Notes: generated by a model from the letters alone, not told the origin. Numbered from the stretch's first letter, positions 33,951 to 43,724 are shown. The stretch is 64,000 nucleotides of DNA from Bacteroidota bacterium (GCA_023428135.1 JAEYZG010000064.1:106270-170269); one strand, 5' to 3'. Numbers and translations are program-made.

Positions 33951-36149
33951 ATGATTCATAAGGTAATTTACGCGTCATTATTCTGCGCAACAGCTGTGAG
34001 CAGCTTTCCTGCTCTTTCTGAAACTGTTTTAAACCGACCTGATATGTCATTAACATCTAATTTAAACCCTGCAGATACTGCGTTAAGCAATAACCCTTTG
34101 CTAAAAAAATGGGAAGGACCTAATGGCGGACTTCCTCCTTTGGATAAGGTTAAAACCGAAAATTTTAAGCCTGCACTGGAAGCTGCCATGGCGGAGAATC
34201 TTTCTGAAATAGATCGGATTACTTCAAATTCCGAAAAACCTACTTTCGAGAATACCATTGCAGCAATGGAAAAAACCGGTCAGACACTCATGCGGGTGCA
34301 AACGATTTACGGTATTTGGAGCTCAACTATGAGCGATGAAGCTTTCCAGAGAGTGGAGCAGGAGATGGAACCAGTTATGGCTGCATTTTATGACAAAATA
34401 ACTCAGAATGAGAAATTATTCAAAAGAATTGAAGCAGTCTATAATTCTCCTGAAAAGAAAAAACTTACACCTGAGCAACAAAGACTCACCTGGTTATACT
34501 ATACAAACTTTGTCCGTGCCGGAGCCGCTTTATCCCCTGCAGCAAAGGCAGAAGTTTCCGAGATCAATCAAAAGCTTGCAGGTTTATTTACTAAGTTTAG
34601 CCAGAACCTTCTGGCAGATGAATCAGAGCAAGTAGTGGTTATTGAAAAGGAAGAAGATCTGGCTGGTCTTCCTCAGTCACTTATAGATGCAGCAGCTAAT
34701 GCAGCAGCAAAAAAGAAAAAAGGAAAATGGGTAATCACCAATACAAGATCGTCGGTAGATCCTTTTCTTACCTATTCATCTAACAGAGCGCTAAGGGAAA
34801 AGGTCTGGAAGATGTTTATAAACAGGGGAGACAATGGAGATAAAAATGACAACAATGCAATTATTACTGAAATTCTTCAGCTGAGAGCAAGAAGAGCGCA
34901 TTTGCTTGGCTTTAAAACACATGCTCACTGGCGCCTTGAAAATACGATGGCTAAAACTCCTGAGCGTACCATTGAATTAATGGAAGCAGTATGGACTCCA
35001 GCTGTGGCCAGAGTTCACGAAGAGGTTAAAGATATGCAGGCTTTGGCAGATAAAGAAGGAGCAAATATTAAGATTGAACCTTGGGATTACAGATACTATG
35101 CCGAAAAGGTAAGAAAAGCCCGCTATGATCTGGACCAGACGGAAGTTAAACAATATCTTCAGCTTGAGAAATTGCGTGAAGGTATGTTCTGGGTTGCAGG
35201 AGAACTATTTGACTTTGAATTTTCTCCAGTTTCAAATATTCCTGTAAACCACCCCGATGTACGTGTCTGGGAGGTGAAAAATAAGAAAACCGGTGCCCAC
35301 GTCGGATACTGGTATTTCGATGCTTTTGCCCGTGAAGGAAAAAGGTCAGGAGCATGGATGAATGCCTACAGAGATCAGCAGAAGTTAATCGGGAATGTTA
35401 CTACAATAGTCTCCAATAACTCCAATTTCGTTCAGGGAAAAGAAGGTGAACCAATTTCAATATCATGGGATGATGCTGTTACATTATTCCACGAGTTCGG
35501 GCATGCTTTGCATGGTCTTTCTTCCAATGTTACTTACCCTTCGCTTTCCGGTACAAACGTAGTTCGTGATTATGTGGAGTTTCCTTCACAACTACTGGAA
35601 CACTGGTTGTCTACTCCTGAAGTCTTACAGCGTTTCGCCCTTCACTATCAGACTGGAAAACCGATTCCATCCACTCTTGCTGAAAAAATAAAGAAGGCTT
35701 CAACTTTCAATCAAGGCTTTGCTACAACAGAGTACCTGGCCAGTGCTTTAATTGATATGAAGCTTCATTTGTCTGAACTTCCTAAAATAAATCCTGATTC
35801 TTTCGAGGCTGCTACTTTAAAGGATCTGGGAATGCCAAGGGAATTGGTGATGAGACATCGTACTCCTCAGTTTGCACATATTTTCAGCGGAGACAGCTAT
35901 TCGGCAGGATATTACAGTTATCTCTGGTCTGATGTACTTACAGCTGACGCATATCAGGCGTTTACTGAAGCTAAGGGGCCTTATGATAAAAATGTAGCTA
36001 CAAGGCTTAATAAATATGTGTTTTCTGTAGGTAATACAATTGATCCGGAAATCGGCTACCGTGGCTTCAGAGGCAGGGATCCAAAAATTGATGCTTTGAT
36101 GAAGAAAAGAGGTTTTCCTGTAAAAACGCAGGAGAAGAAAGCGAAATAA
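33951..36149 (+). CDS. dcp: M3-family zinc metallopeptidase (Dcp-like)
   Basis: 732 residues from the ATG at 33951, which opens a Sec signal peptide (MIHKVIYASLFCATAVSSFPALSE). The family order is clear: an N-terminal helical cap (LPPLDKVKTENFKPALEAAM), then the zinc motif HEFGHAL with H514 and H518 as ligands and Glu515 as catalyst, a downstream Glu in VEFPSQLLEHW, and GYYSYLWSDVLTADAYQ near the C-terminus. Length and N-terminus fit peptidyl-dipeptidase Dcp rather than oligopeptidase F. The signal peptide suggests a periplasmic site, cleaving dipeptides from peptide ends. Single gene followed by selO at 67 bp. Confidence 0.9.
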   Translation: MIHKVIYASLFCATAVSSFPALSETVLNRPDMSLTSNLNPADTALSNNPLLKKWEGPNGGLPPLDKVKTENFKPALEAAMAENLSEIDRITSNSEKPTFENTIAAMEKTGQTLMRVQTIYGIWSSTMSDEAFQRVEQEMEPVMAAFYDKITQNEKLFKRIEAVYNSPEKKKLTPEQQRLTWLYYTNFVRAGAALSPAAKAEVSEINQKLAGLFTKFSQNLLADESEQVVVIEKEEDLAGLPQSLIDAAANAAAKKKKGKWVITNTRSSVDPFLTYSSNRALREKVWKMFINRGDNGDKNDNNAIITEILQLRARRAHLLGFKTHAHWRLENTMAKTPERTIELMEAVWTPAVARVHEEVKDMQALADKEGANIKIEPWDYRYYAEKVRKARYDLDQTEVKQYLQLEKLREGMFWVAGELFDFEFSPVSNIPVNHPDVRVWEVKNKKTGAHVGYWYFDAFAREGKRSGAWMNAYRDQQKLIGNVTTIVSNNSNFVQGKEGEPISISWDDAVTLFHEFGHALHGLSSNVTYPSLSGTNVVRDYVEFPSQLLEHWLSTPEVLQRFALHYQTGKPIPSTLAEKIKKASTFNQGFATTEYLASALIDMKLHLSELPKINPDSFEAATLKDLGMPRELVMRHRTPQFAHIFSGDSYSAGYYSYLWSDVLTADAYQAFTEAKGPYDKNVATRLNKYVFSVGNTIDPEIGYRGFRGRDPKIDALMKKRGFPVKTQEKKAK

Positions 36150-36216
36150 ATCAATGAAAAGCAAATAAATTTTGTTTTCAGGGAAAGAGAAAAGAGATTG
36201 TAAAGCCGGGAGATCA

Positions 36217-37773
36217 ATGGATAGTTTAAGTTCGAAAAAATATAATAGGGATTTTGTAGACTTCTTCGATGGAGACCATAGTGGAGATCTTACTTCCAGA
36301 CAGACTCCCGGAGTGCTGTATAGTAAAGCGCTTCCTACACCTGTAAAAAATCCTCAATTGGTCGGATGGTCAGATGACCTTGCCGATCAGTTGGGGGTTG
36401 AAATACCTGCAGCAGATGATGTGAATGTTTTAGGTGGAAATCTTGTAACTCCCACCATGTATCCATATGCTGTATGCTATGCCGGTCACCAGTTCGGCAA
36501 TTGGGCCGGCCAGCTTGGAGACGGTCGGGCAATCACGTTAGGTGAATGGCAGACTCCAAAAGGAGATAGCTGGGAATTTCAGCTAAAAGGTGCAGGACCA
36601 ACACCTTATTCCAGAAGAGCTGATGGAAGAGCCGTTCTGAGATCATCTGTCAGAGAATTTCTGATGAGTGAAGCAATGTATTATCTTGGAGTACCTACTA
36701 CAAGAGCACTGGGGCTTGTTACAACCGGAGATATGGTGATGAGGGATATGTTTTATAACGGAAATCCTCAGTATGAACCAGGGGCAATTGTAATGAGGGT
36801 TGCTCCGAGTTTTCTCCGTTTCGGAAATTTCGAAATGCTTGCTGCAAGAAAAGATGTTGCCAATTTAACCAAACTAGTGGATTGGACTATTGATCGCTAT
36901 TACCCTCATATTACAGGTGAAGACAGAGTTATCAGATGGTTTAAAGAGGTTGTTGAAAAATCTGCCCAACTCATAGTTGAATGGCTGCGAGTGGGATTTG
37001 TTCATGGGGTAATGAATACAGATAACATGTCAGTTCTCGGCCTGACTATCGACTATGGTCCTTATTCTTTCCTTGATAATTATGATCCTGAATTTACCCC
37101 AAATACTACTGACCTGCCGGGGAGAAGATATGCCTTCGGAAACCAGTCATCCGTAGCTTATTGGAATTTGGGTTGCCTTGCCAACGCTTTAGTTCCTCTC
37201 TTTGAGAGTACAGAGCCTTTGGTTGAAGCGGTAGAATCTTATGAAAATATTTTCTGGGAGAAGTATTATGCCATGATGGGAAAGAAACTGGGCCTGGATT
37301 CGCTGAAAGATTCTGATCTTGATTTTATCAATCGTATCGAGCAAGTGCTTTCATCTATTGAGCCTGATATGACTATTTTTTATCAGTTGCTTGCAGAGCT
37401 GAAGTCAGATCAAACAACAGATGAAGAGATAGTTGAGCATTTCAAAGAAGCATTTTATAAGGAACTGACTTCGGAGGCAAGATTATCCTTTTTACAAGCA
37501 ATTAAAGCCTGGAGGGAGAGAATAGCAGCAAACAAAATATCCAGGGAAGAATCCTTGAAAAAAATGTCTGAAAATAATCCCCGTTATATTTTAAGAAATT
37601 ATCTTCTTCATAAGGCCATAGAGGAATTGGAGCGTGGAGAGAATCAATTATTCCTGAGGCTTCAATTGGCTATGAGATATCCCTATTCAAGAGATTTTGA
37701 TGAGTTTTTTATGAAACGCCCTGAATGGGCAACACAGAAAGCCGGCTGTTCCATGTTATCCTGTAGCTCTTAA
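36217..37773 (+). CDS. selO: protein adenylyltransferase SelO (YdiU)
   Basis: 518 residues from the ATG at 36217, with the ribosome site GGGAGA. Family blocks run in order: YAVCYAGHQFGNWAGQLGDG, QLKGAGPTPYSRRADGRAVL, REFLMSEAMYYLGVPTTRAL, then VGFVHGVMNTDNMS and DYGPYSFLD. SelO is a pseudokinase-fold enzyme that transfers AMP to Ser, Thr or Tyr of other proteins. The metal-binding Asn and Asp (NTDN...DYG) are kept. The C-terminus ends in ..GCSMLSCSS, where the last Cys corresponds to the selenocysteine of vertebrate SelO. It is short (518) but all core motifs are present. Follows the Dcp gene. Confidence 0.92.
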   Translation: MDSLSSKKYNRDFVDFFDGDHSGDLTSRQTPGVLYSKALPTPVKNPQLVGWSDDLADQLGVEIPAADDVNVLGGNLVTPTMYPYAVCYAGHQFGNWAGQLGDGRAITLGEWQTPKGDSWEFQLKGAGPTPYSRRADGRAVLRSSVREFLMSEAMYYLGVPTTRALGLVTTGDMVMRDMFYNGNPQYEPGAIVMRVAPSFLRFGNFEMLAARKDVANLTKLVDWTIDRYYPHITGEDRVIRWFKEVVEKSAQLIVEWLRVGFVHGVMNTDNMSVLGLTIDYGPYSFLDNYDPEFTPNTTDLPGRRYAFGNQSSVAYWNLGCLANALVPLFESTEPLVEAVESYENIFWEKYYAMMGKKLGLDSLKDSDLDFINRIEQVLSSIEPDMTIFYQLLAELKSDQTTDEEIVEHFKEAFYKELTSEARLSFLQAIKAWRERIAANKISREESLKKMSENNPRYILRNYLLHKAIEELERGENQLFLRLQLAMRYPYSRDFDEFFMKRPEWATQKAGCSMLSCSS

Positions 37774-37856
37774 TGATCAGAATGAATAAGTAGATAATTG
37801 ATTAAACAAAAACAATGATTTTTTATTATCTGAAAGAATAAATCTTCTTCAGCATA

Positions 37857-38501
37857 ATGAAAAAAGTAGTTACGATTATCGGTACAGGAAAAGGTGTGAG
37901 CTTTGGTGTAGCAAGAAAGTTTGGGAAAGAAGGCTATACAGTTGCGCTTATTGCCAGAACTGAAGATAAACTTAAAAAGCTTGTACAGGAGTTAGAAAAC
38001 GAAGGGATTGATGCAGGTTATGCTGTTGCAGATGCCTCTTTACCGGAAGAAATAGAAGCTGCATTAAAGAAGATAAAAGAACTTATTGGAGCAACTCAGG
38101 TTCTCGTCTATAATGCCGCACGATTAAAAGCCTCCAATATCCTCAATGAAACCTCTGAATCACTTACAGAGGATTTTAAAATTAATGTCGCAAACGTAAT
38201 TACTGCTGTTAAATATGCTATTCCTGACATGGAACCAGGCTCAGGAAGTATTCTCCTTACCGGTGGAGGATTATCCATTCATCCTATCCCTCAATACGGC
38301 TCTTTGGCAGTGGGTAAAGCAGGAATAAGAAATCTGGCTGTCTCTCTCAATCACGCTTTGCTTGCAAAAAGGATTTACGTTGGAACCATTACTATCAGCG
38401 GTATAGTCCGACCTGACGATGAAAAATACAATCCTGACAAAATAGGTGAGGAGTACTGGAAGCTTTTTACCGGAAAAAACGATATCGAAGTTATTTATTG
38501 A
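37857..38501 (+). CDS. SDR family oxidoreductase, atypical active site
   Basis: 214 residues: a single Rossmann domain. TIIGTGKGVSFGVARKFG (about 6-23) is a modified TGxxxGxG motif, DAS sits at about 59-61 for cofactor binding, and NAA (86-88) replaces the usual NAG. The catalytic region reads PQYGSLAVGKAGIRN: Lys154 is in place, but the Tyr expected at position 150 is Leu, and the nearest Tyr is 147. So the Tyr-x-x-x-Lys pair is shifted. Known SDR subgroups share this 'YxSLxxGKA' form, so it may still be active. NAD(P)-dependent redox role; substrate unknown. Confidence 0.75.
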   Translation: MKKVVTIIGTGKGVSFGVARKFGKEGYTVALIARTEDKLKKLVQELENEGIDAGYAVADASLPEEIEAALKKIKELIGATQVLVYNAARLKASNILNETSESLTEDFKINVANVITAVKYAIPDMEPGSGSILLTGGGLSIHPIPQYGSLAVGKAGIRNLAVSLNHALLAKRIYVGTITISGIVRPDDEKYNPDKIGEEYWKLFTGKNDIEVIY

Positions 38502-38580
38502 GAGAAAATTGTCAGTCTAACTTATATCGGTCAAAGGAAAAAAACAAAATATTTTCGCTAACGGGAGATTCTTATATAGG

Positions 38581-40314
38581 ATGAAAATAAAATACAAGCT
38601 ATCCCTTATCATTTTTTTTGCCGCAGTTATACTGATTACTTTATTATATTTCATATACTCATTAAATGTAAGAAGAACATTTGTCAACCAGATAGAAAGT
38701 CAACTTGAGTCCATTGCGGAGGCCAAGTTCATCGATATAAATCAGTTTATCCAAAGACGCATATATCTGATTCGTTTAATATCCGGAATAGACCTCTTTA
38801 AAGATGCTTTTGAAATAAATAAATTCGACAAGGATTTTTTTAATTCTATTGATTTGCTGAATGAAAGATTTCCGACAGTAAATGAATTCAACATAATAGA
38901 TAGCACTGGAAATTTACTTTTTTCAACAAGGCCTGATACCCTTCCGGGAATTTCAGTTATACAAAAGAAAGCCTTCCTGCTGGCTCAAAAAAATAAGATA
39001 TTTTTAGATATGTTTTCTTATGATGAAAATAACAGGCTGAGTTTTTATATATCGGCTCCTATATTCAATGAAGACAGTATCATGCTGGGAGTAGTCCTTG
39101 CAAATATGAATGGTGATGATCTTATGGAAATCATGGATGATTCAACTGGGTTGGGAAAGACAGGAGAAACTTTACTTGGTGAAAAGCAGGATAGCGGAGT
39201 TGTTTATCTGGTGCCGCTCCGACATGACAGGAGTACAACAATGAAATTTAGCAACGATTTTGATGGTACAGCCATCAAAGAAGCCCTTCAGGGAAAATCA
39301 GGTATAATGTATGACATACATAATTATAAGGGGGAAAAAGTATTTGCTGCCACAAGGTTTATAAAAGACATGGGATGGGGCTTGGTGACACAGATAAGCA
39401 AAGAAGAAGCTTTAAAACCTGTAAAGGAACTTTCAAATATTCTCATTTTATTAAATTTATTTCTAGTGATTTTTCTTACAATACCTGCATATATCATTGG
39501 CCGCTATATAGGAAAGCCTATAGAAAAGCTAACCAGAACGGCTCAATTGATCAATGAAGGAGAACTTTCAGAAAGAGTCCAGATAAAATCTGATGACGAA
39601 ATTGGTATGTTAGGAAGAACATTCAATGAAATGACAGAAAAACTTGAGCGTAAGATACTCGAACTTGAAAGATATGCCTATGTTATCTCTCATGATCTGA
39701 AGGCACCCTTGAGCTCTATTATGCCTCTGACAGATTTTGTAAAAGACGATTATAAAAATAAACCTTTAGATGACCAGGGTAACGAAATGCTTTCAATGAT
39801 CAAGGAAAAATCCCTTGATATGAAAAACCTTATTGATGGTGTGCTTAAGTCTGCAAGACAAGAGTATAAAATGAAAGAGCCTGTTAAAGTTTATGATCTT
39901 GTCGATCATATTATTGATAATCTCCATCCGCCGGAGAATATTAAAATAGAGATTACAAAAAATCTTCCAAATACTGTTCAATACCACCAGGTATCCCTTC
40001 TTCAGGTCTTTCTGAATCTTATCAGCAATGCTATCAAATATATGGATAAACCGGAAGGACTTATAATTATTGATTGCATAAGACAGGATGAATATTACCA
40101 ATTTTCCGTTTCTGATAATGGAAGAGGAATAGGATCGGAATATCAAAGTAAACTGTTTAATGAATTTACTATTGCCCATGATGATCCGGGCATCAGTAGT
40201 TCAGGACTGGGTTTATCTATAGTGAAAAAGATAGTAGAAGAAAACGGAGGAACAATAGGGTTAAAATCAGAAGTTGGAAAGGGATCAGTTTTTTATTTTA
40301 CAGTGAAATCGTAA
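38581..40314 (+). CDS. membrane sensor histidine kinase (Cache-HAMP-HisKA-HATPase)
   Basis: 577 residues. TM1 is at about 6-27 (LSLIIFFAAVILITLLYFIY) and TM2 at about 283-306. Between them lies a periplasmic ligand-binding domain with dCache-like strands (LLFSTRPDTLPG, FYISAPIFNEDS, FAATRFIKDMGWGLVTQI). After TM2 a HAMP segment (about 307-355), then HisKA with phospho-acceptor His371 in VISHDLKAP, then HATPase with the N-box NLISNAIKY, G1 DNGRGIG and G2 GLGLSIVKK. It senses an outside signal and phosphorylates an unknown response regulator that is not encoded next to it. First gene of a signalling block. Confidence 0.93.
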   Translation: MKIKYKLSLIIFFAAVILITLLYFIYSLNVRRTFVNQIESQLESIAEAKFIDINQFIQRRIYLIRLISGIDLFKDAFEINKFDKDFFNSIDLLNERFPTVNEFNIIDSTGNLLFSTRPDTLPGISVIQKKAFLLAQKNKIFLDMFSYDENNRLSFYISAPIFNEDSIMLGVVLANMNGDDLMEIMDDSTGLGKTGETLLGEKQDSGVVYLVPLRHDRSTTMKFSNDFDGTAIKEALQGKSGIMYDIHNYKGEKVFAATRFIKDMGWGLVTQISKEEALKPVKELSNILILLNLFLVIFLTIPAYIIGRYIGKPIEKLTRTAQLINEGELSERVQIKSDDEIGMLGRTFNEMTEKLERKILELERYAYVISHDLKAPLSSIMPLTDFVKDDYKNKPLDDQGNEMLSMIKEKSLDMKNLIDGVLKSARQEYKMKEPVKVYDLVDHIIDNLHPPENIKIEITKNLPNTVQYHQVSLLQVFLNLISNAIKYMDKPEGLIIIDCIRQDEYYQFSVSDNGRGIGSEYQSKLFNEFTIAHDDPGISSSGLGLSIVKKIVEENGGTIGLKSEVGKGSVFYFTVKS

Positions 40315-40437
40315 TGCTCAATTTAAAAACGAATCACATAATTACATCTTTTAAATGGTAACATTTTAATATAAATCTGGTTTTTAAATTGATGTTAGTT
40401 CTTAAATCAAATCTTCCTACAGAACAAAAGTAGCCAA

Positions 40438-41109
40438 ATGAATGATTCAGATTTTCTAAAGTTGATGCAACAATCACAGCCAGTTATAAAAACTATATTT
40501 GTTGATATCGGAGGAGTATTATTATCCAATAGTTGGGATGGAAAATGTGTGAAAGATTCGGTAAACTATTTTGGAATAGAAGGGGAAGAAGTCTTGTTCA
40601 GACATTCAGAAGTTGCTTCTCTATATTATTGCGGAAAAATCAGTCTTGATGAATATATTAAATATGTCGTTTTTTTTACGGATAGAAGTTTTGGATGTGA
40701 TGAGTATAAAGATTTCGTCTTTATGCAATCAAGGGCAAATGATGAAATGGTTAAATATATAAAATTTTTAAGAGGACATTTCAGATTGAAAATAGTAGCC
40801 CTCAATAATGAAGGAAGAGAACTTAATGAATTCAGAATTAAAAAATTTAAGCTTCAGGAATTCGTAGACACATTTATTTCTTCCTCTTATCTAAAGCTGT
40901 GCAAACCTGATCCTGAGTTTTACAAAATAGCGCTTGATATTTCAGGTTCTGATGCCAGCGAAGTATTATACGTTGAAGAACGGGAACTAATGACAGCTAT
41001 AGCGGGAAAGCTTGGTATTAAATCTATTTTACATAGCAATTATAAAAGTACAAGAAAGGAAGTAGAAAAGCTTGGGTTTTATCTTCCGGAAGAAACTTTA
41101 TTCGGATAG
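40438..41109 (+). CDS. HAD-superfamily hydrolase
   Basis: 223 residues. Motif I is VDIGGVLLSN near residue 22, with the nucleophile Asp and Gly in the second Asp position, as in YihX-like phosphatases. A four-helix cap-like region (about 35-100) follows, then motif II VALNNE. Motif III is Lys in LKLCKPDPEFYKIAL. Motif IV reads VLYVEERE where most members have IDD. So this is an HAD phosphatase-like protein of subfamily IA; activity and substrate are uncertain because motif IV is Glu-Glu. It sits between two kinase-like genes on the same strand. Confidence 0.75.
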   Translation: MNDSDFLKLMQQSQPVIKTIFVDIGGVLLSNSWDGKCVKDSVNYFGIEGEEVLFRHSEVASLYYCGKISLDEYIKYVVFFTDRSFGCDEYKDFVFMQSRANDEMVKYIKFLRGHFRLKIVALNNEGRELNEFRIKKFKLQEFVDTFISSSYLKLCKPDPEFYKIALDISGSDASEVLYVEERELMTAIAGKLGIKSILHSNYKSTRKEVEKLGFYLPEETLFG

Positions 41110-41212
41110 TTTTTTCATTCTAAAATCACTGTTGAAAAACATTTTAAAAATATCATAGTTATTGACGATTTATAATCGGGATACTTTTTCATTTTAATAA
41201 ATAAGTGATCTA

Positions 41213-42457
41213 ATGGTTTATACTCATTTCAGAAACTTTGCTTTCTATTTATATAAAAATTACCTGGATCATATAACGGTTGAGTATTCAAAAAAAATAA
41301 TTTCTGATAAAAATCATTTCCTCAAGCTTTATTATAATGACCTGCCCGAAAATGACTTTTATTGCCTTCGTACAGCAATGGAACAGTATCTCAAATCAAT
41401 TTACACCGGTGAAAATATTCCAATAAATAAATATTACGAATTCGAAGAAGCTCAGATAGAAAAATTTTCATTAAGAGTAAATGTTATAAGGAGTTCTATT
41501 ATTGAATATTTAATTTTTTATTCGACAGATATAAGTGAAATTTCTGAGGTAATAAAAGAAATGAATCATTTCTATGCAGTGCAGGAAGGGGTGATTTTAA
41601 AAGATTTTTTTACACTTCGTCAGCAGGAAATTGAAGCTGTTAAAAAATCCCTGAATCAGAAGGCTGTGACTCCTGTATATTTTGATACTAAAAGTCTAAT
41701 CAACGCAAGTATGGAAAGGTCATTCATTGAATTGAAAGCAAAAGATAATAATCTGAAGAAGGCTTATTCGGAACTGGATGACTTTATTAATAAAGTTTAT
41801 ATTGAATTAAAAGCTCCGGTTTCTAATATAGAAGGGCTGCTTAAAGAGATGATGTTGGAGGTTGCAAACGATAACAGGGAAGTAGAATTGCTCACACAGA
41901 TGCTCCATGCATCATTGGCCCAAATAAAAAAAACAATTGAATTTTTGATTGAAATCTCTGAGATTTATAATACAGATCTGATAGAACGAAAGCAATCTTT
42001 AAATTTTTCTGATGTGCTCGATGAAGTTTTGGATGATTTATATCCGGAATTATTCGATATCAATCTCAACGTGAAAAGAGAGTTTCAGATATCAACAGTA
42101 TATTTTCCAAGAAAGCAATTGAAATCTGTAATGTTCAATCTGCTTTTAAATTCAGTTAAATTCAGGACTCCAGGAAACAATGTCAGGATTGTAATTAAAA
42201 CCCAGATAAAAAAAGGAGGTCTTTTGCTAAGCTTTTGTGATAATGGGATAGGTATTAGCCCTAAAGATCATAACAGGATTTTTCAGGCCTTCAAAAAAGC
42301 TCATAATATTGAAGAGGGTTTGGGAGGAGGACTATATCTTATAAAAAGTATTATGGAGAAAAATAATGGAAAGATTGAAGTGGAAAGTGAATCGGGATGT
42401 GGTACCATTTTTAATTTATTTTTTAAAGCATCTCCTTTTGATTTTAGACAAAGCTGA
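41213..42457 (+). CDS. histidine-kinase-like protein lacking the phospho-acceptor His
   Basis: 414 residues, cytoplasmic (no membrane segment). Residues about 1-180 are an all-helical N-terminal region of unknown family. About 185-250 resemble HisKA: SELDDFINKVYIELKAPVSN, where kinases read ASHDLKAP, but the His position is Ile197 (codon ATT at 41801-41803). The HATPase part is intact in outline: N-box LLLNSVKF, G1 CDNGIGIS and G2 GGGLYLIK, then GCGTIFNLFF. So it probably binds ATP but cannot autophosphorylate in the usual way. It might work as a phosphatase, inhibitor or partner of the neighbouring kinases, or be decaying. Translation is open throughout. Confidence 0.85.
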   Translation: MVYTHFRNFAFYLYKNYLDHITVEYSKKIISDKNHFLKLYYNDLPENDFYCLRTAMEQYLKSIYTGENIPINKYYEFEEAQIEKFSLRVNVIRSSIIEYLIFYSTDISEISEVIKEMNHFYAVQEGVILKDFFTLRQQEIEAVKKSLNQKAVTPVYFDTKSLINASMERSFIELKAKDNNLKKAYSELDDFINKVYIELKAPVSNIEGLLKEMMLEVANDNREVELLTQMLHASLAQIKKTIEFLIEISEIYNTDLIERKQSLNFSDVLDEVLDDLYPELFDINLNVKREFQISTVYFPRKQLKSVMFNLLLNSVKFRTPGNNVRIVIKTQIKKGGLLLSFCDNGIGISPKDHNRIFQAFKKAHNIEEGLGGGLYLIKSIMEKNNGKIEVESESGCGTIFNLFFKASPFDFRQS

Positions 42458-42565
42458 TAGGGCTTGATTTTGAGGGTTTAGTCATAAGATTGCTGATTAA
42501 TCTGTATAAAAAGTTGGTTAAGCAAGACTATTTTAGAAACTTTGCAATTAGTTTTGCTTTGAAAT

Positions 42566-43384
42566 ATGGAAAATCAGGATTTTGAATTCGAAAAACTCGA
42601 AAGAAAGCTTAGAAAAGCTGTTTGGAATGCGATAGAGGACTATAAGATGATTGAAGATGGGGATAAGATTATGGTGTGCCTCTCTGGAGGAAAGGATAGT
42701 TATACCTTGTTGGACATCCTCATGCATATTCAGCAAAATGGAAAATATTCTTTTGAAATAATAGCCGTAAACCTGGATCAGAAACAACCTGATTTTCCGG
42801 AACACATCCTCCCTGAATACCTGACTCGTGTTGGTGTACCCTTTAAAATTATAGAGCGTGATACTTACACAATTGTTAAAGAAAAAACTCCCGAAGGAAA
42901 AACGCTTTGCACCCTTTGTTCAAGATTAAGAAGAGGTACTTTATATACTGCAGCAAAAGAACTGGGAGCAACAAAAATTGCATTAGGACACCACAGAGAA
43001 GACATCATTGAGACATTCTTCCTGAATCTTTTCTTCAGTGGAAAAATGGAAGCAATGCCAGCTAAATACAAAACTGATAACCAGGAGCATATAGTGATCA
43101 GACCTCTTGCTTTCTGTAAGGAAAAAGAAATAGAAAAGTACTCTGTTGCAAAGGCATATCCGATTATTCCATGCAATCTTTGTGGGTCGCAGCAAAATAT
43201 GCAGCGACAGGTTATTAAAAAAATGCTTGAGAATTGGGAAAAAGAATATTCAGACAGGACTGAAGTTATTTTTAATGCATTAAAAAATGTATCACCATCA
43301 CATTTGTTGGATAAGAATCTTTATGATTTTGAGGGTTATATGTCTCTCGTGAAAGACAAAGGTGTTCCAGAAAAATGTGATTAG
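42566..43384 (+). CDS. ttcA: tRNA 2-thiocytidine biosynthesis protein TtcA
   Basis: 272 residues. PP-loop SGGKDS (40-45), the first Cys pair C115-x-x-C118 (TLCTLCS), the second pair C203-x-x-C206 (IPCNLCGS), and GHHREDIIETFFLNLF between them. These are the ATP-pyrophosphatase and iron-sulfur features of TtcA, which puts sulfur on cytidine 32 of tRNAs. Shorter than E. coli TtcA (about 311) because of a shorter C-terminus. An N-terminal helix (FEKLERKLRKAVWNAIEDYKM) is typical. It precedes the cold-shock gene. Confidence 0.92.
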   Translation: MENQDFEFEKLERKLRKAVWNAIEDYKMIEDGDKIMVCLSGGKDSYTLLDILMHIQQNGKYSFEIIAVNLDQKQPDFPEHILPEYLTRVGVPFKIIERDTYTIVKEKTPEGKTLCTLCSRLRRGTLYTAAKELGATKIALGHHREDIIETFFLNLFFSGKMEAMPAKYKTDNQEHIVIRPLAFCKEKEIEKYSVAKAYPIIPCNLCGSQQNMQRQVIKKMLENWEKEYSDRTEVIFNALKNVSPSHLLDKNLYDFEGYMSLVKDKGVPEKCD

Positions 43385-43473
43385 AAAAAAATATTTAGAT
43401 TCTGTTAAACATTCCGGTTCAGTTTGGGTTGATGTAACATTATTAAAATCTAATGTCAATGCTACAACTTTCA

Positions 43474-43665
43474 ATGTTACAAGGGACTGTAAAGTTCTTC
43501 AATAATTCCAAAGGATATGGTTTTATTAAAAATGAAAAATCCGGAGAAGAAATTTTTGTTCACGCTAGTGGACTGATCGACCAGGTCAGAGAAAATGACA
43601 AGGTTCGGTTTGAGGTAAAACAGGGTAAGAAAGGACCTAATGCTGTAAATGTTTCCTTAGTTTAA
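43474..43665 (+). CDS. cold-shock-domain protein (CspA family)
   Basis: 63 residues from the ATG at 43474 (MLQGTVKFFN), which gives the usual family start; ATGs 15 and 21 nt upstream are also in frame. RNP1 KGYGFI and RNP2 IFVHAS are both present. Single OB-fold that binds single-stranded RNA or DNA and relaxes mRNA structure. A slightly shorter form than E. coli CspA (70). A terminator follows at 43700. Confidence 0.93.
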   Translation: MLQGTVKFFNNSKGYGFIKNEKSGEEIFVHASGLIDQVRENDKVRFEVKQGKKGPNAVNVSLV

Positions 43666-43699
43666 CCGTAATAGCAAAGCTCATCCCTTACTTACTTTG

Positions 43700-43724
43700 A
43701 AGCCCACCCTCCCCGGATGGGCTT
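43700..43724 (+). terminator. terminator of the cold-shock gene
   Basis: AAGCCCA / TGGGCTT stem (with further pairing CC/GG inside), then TATTTTTATTTC. It lies 34 bp after the stop. A C-rich tract with ACAC/CTCTC repeats follows at about 43738-43800. Confidence 0.8.

Noticed and set aside
40438..41109. HAD-like gene as inactive because motif I is DxG
   Set aside because: Active YihX-type members also have Gly at this position; only motif IV is unusual, which is not enough for a claim.
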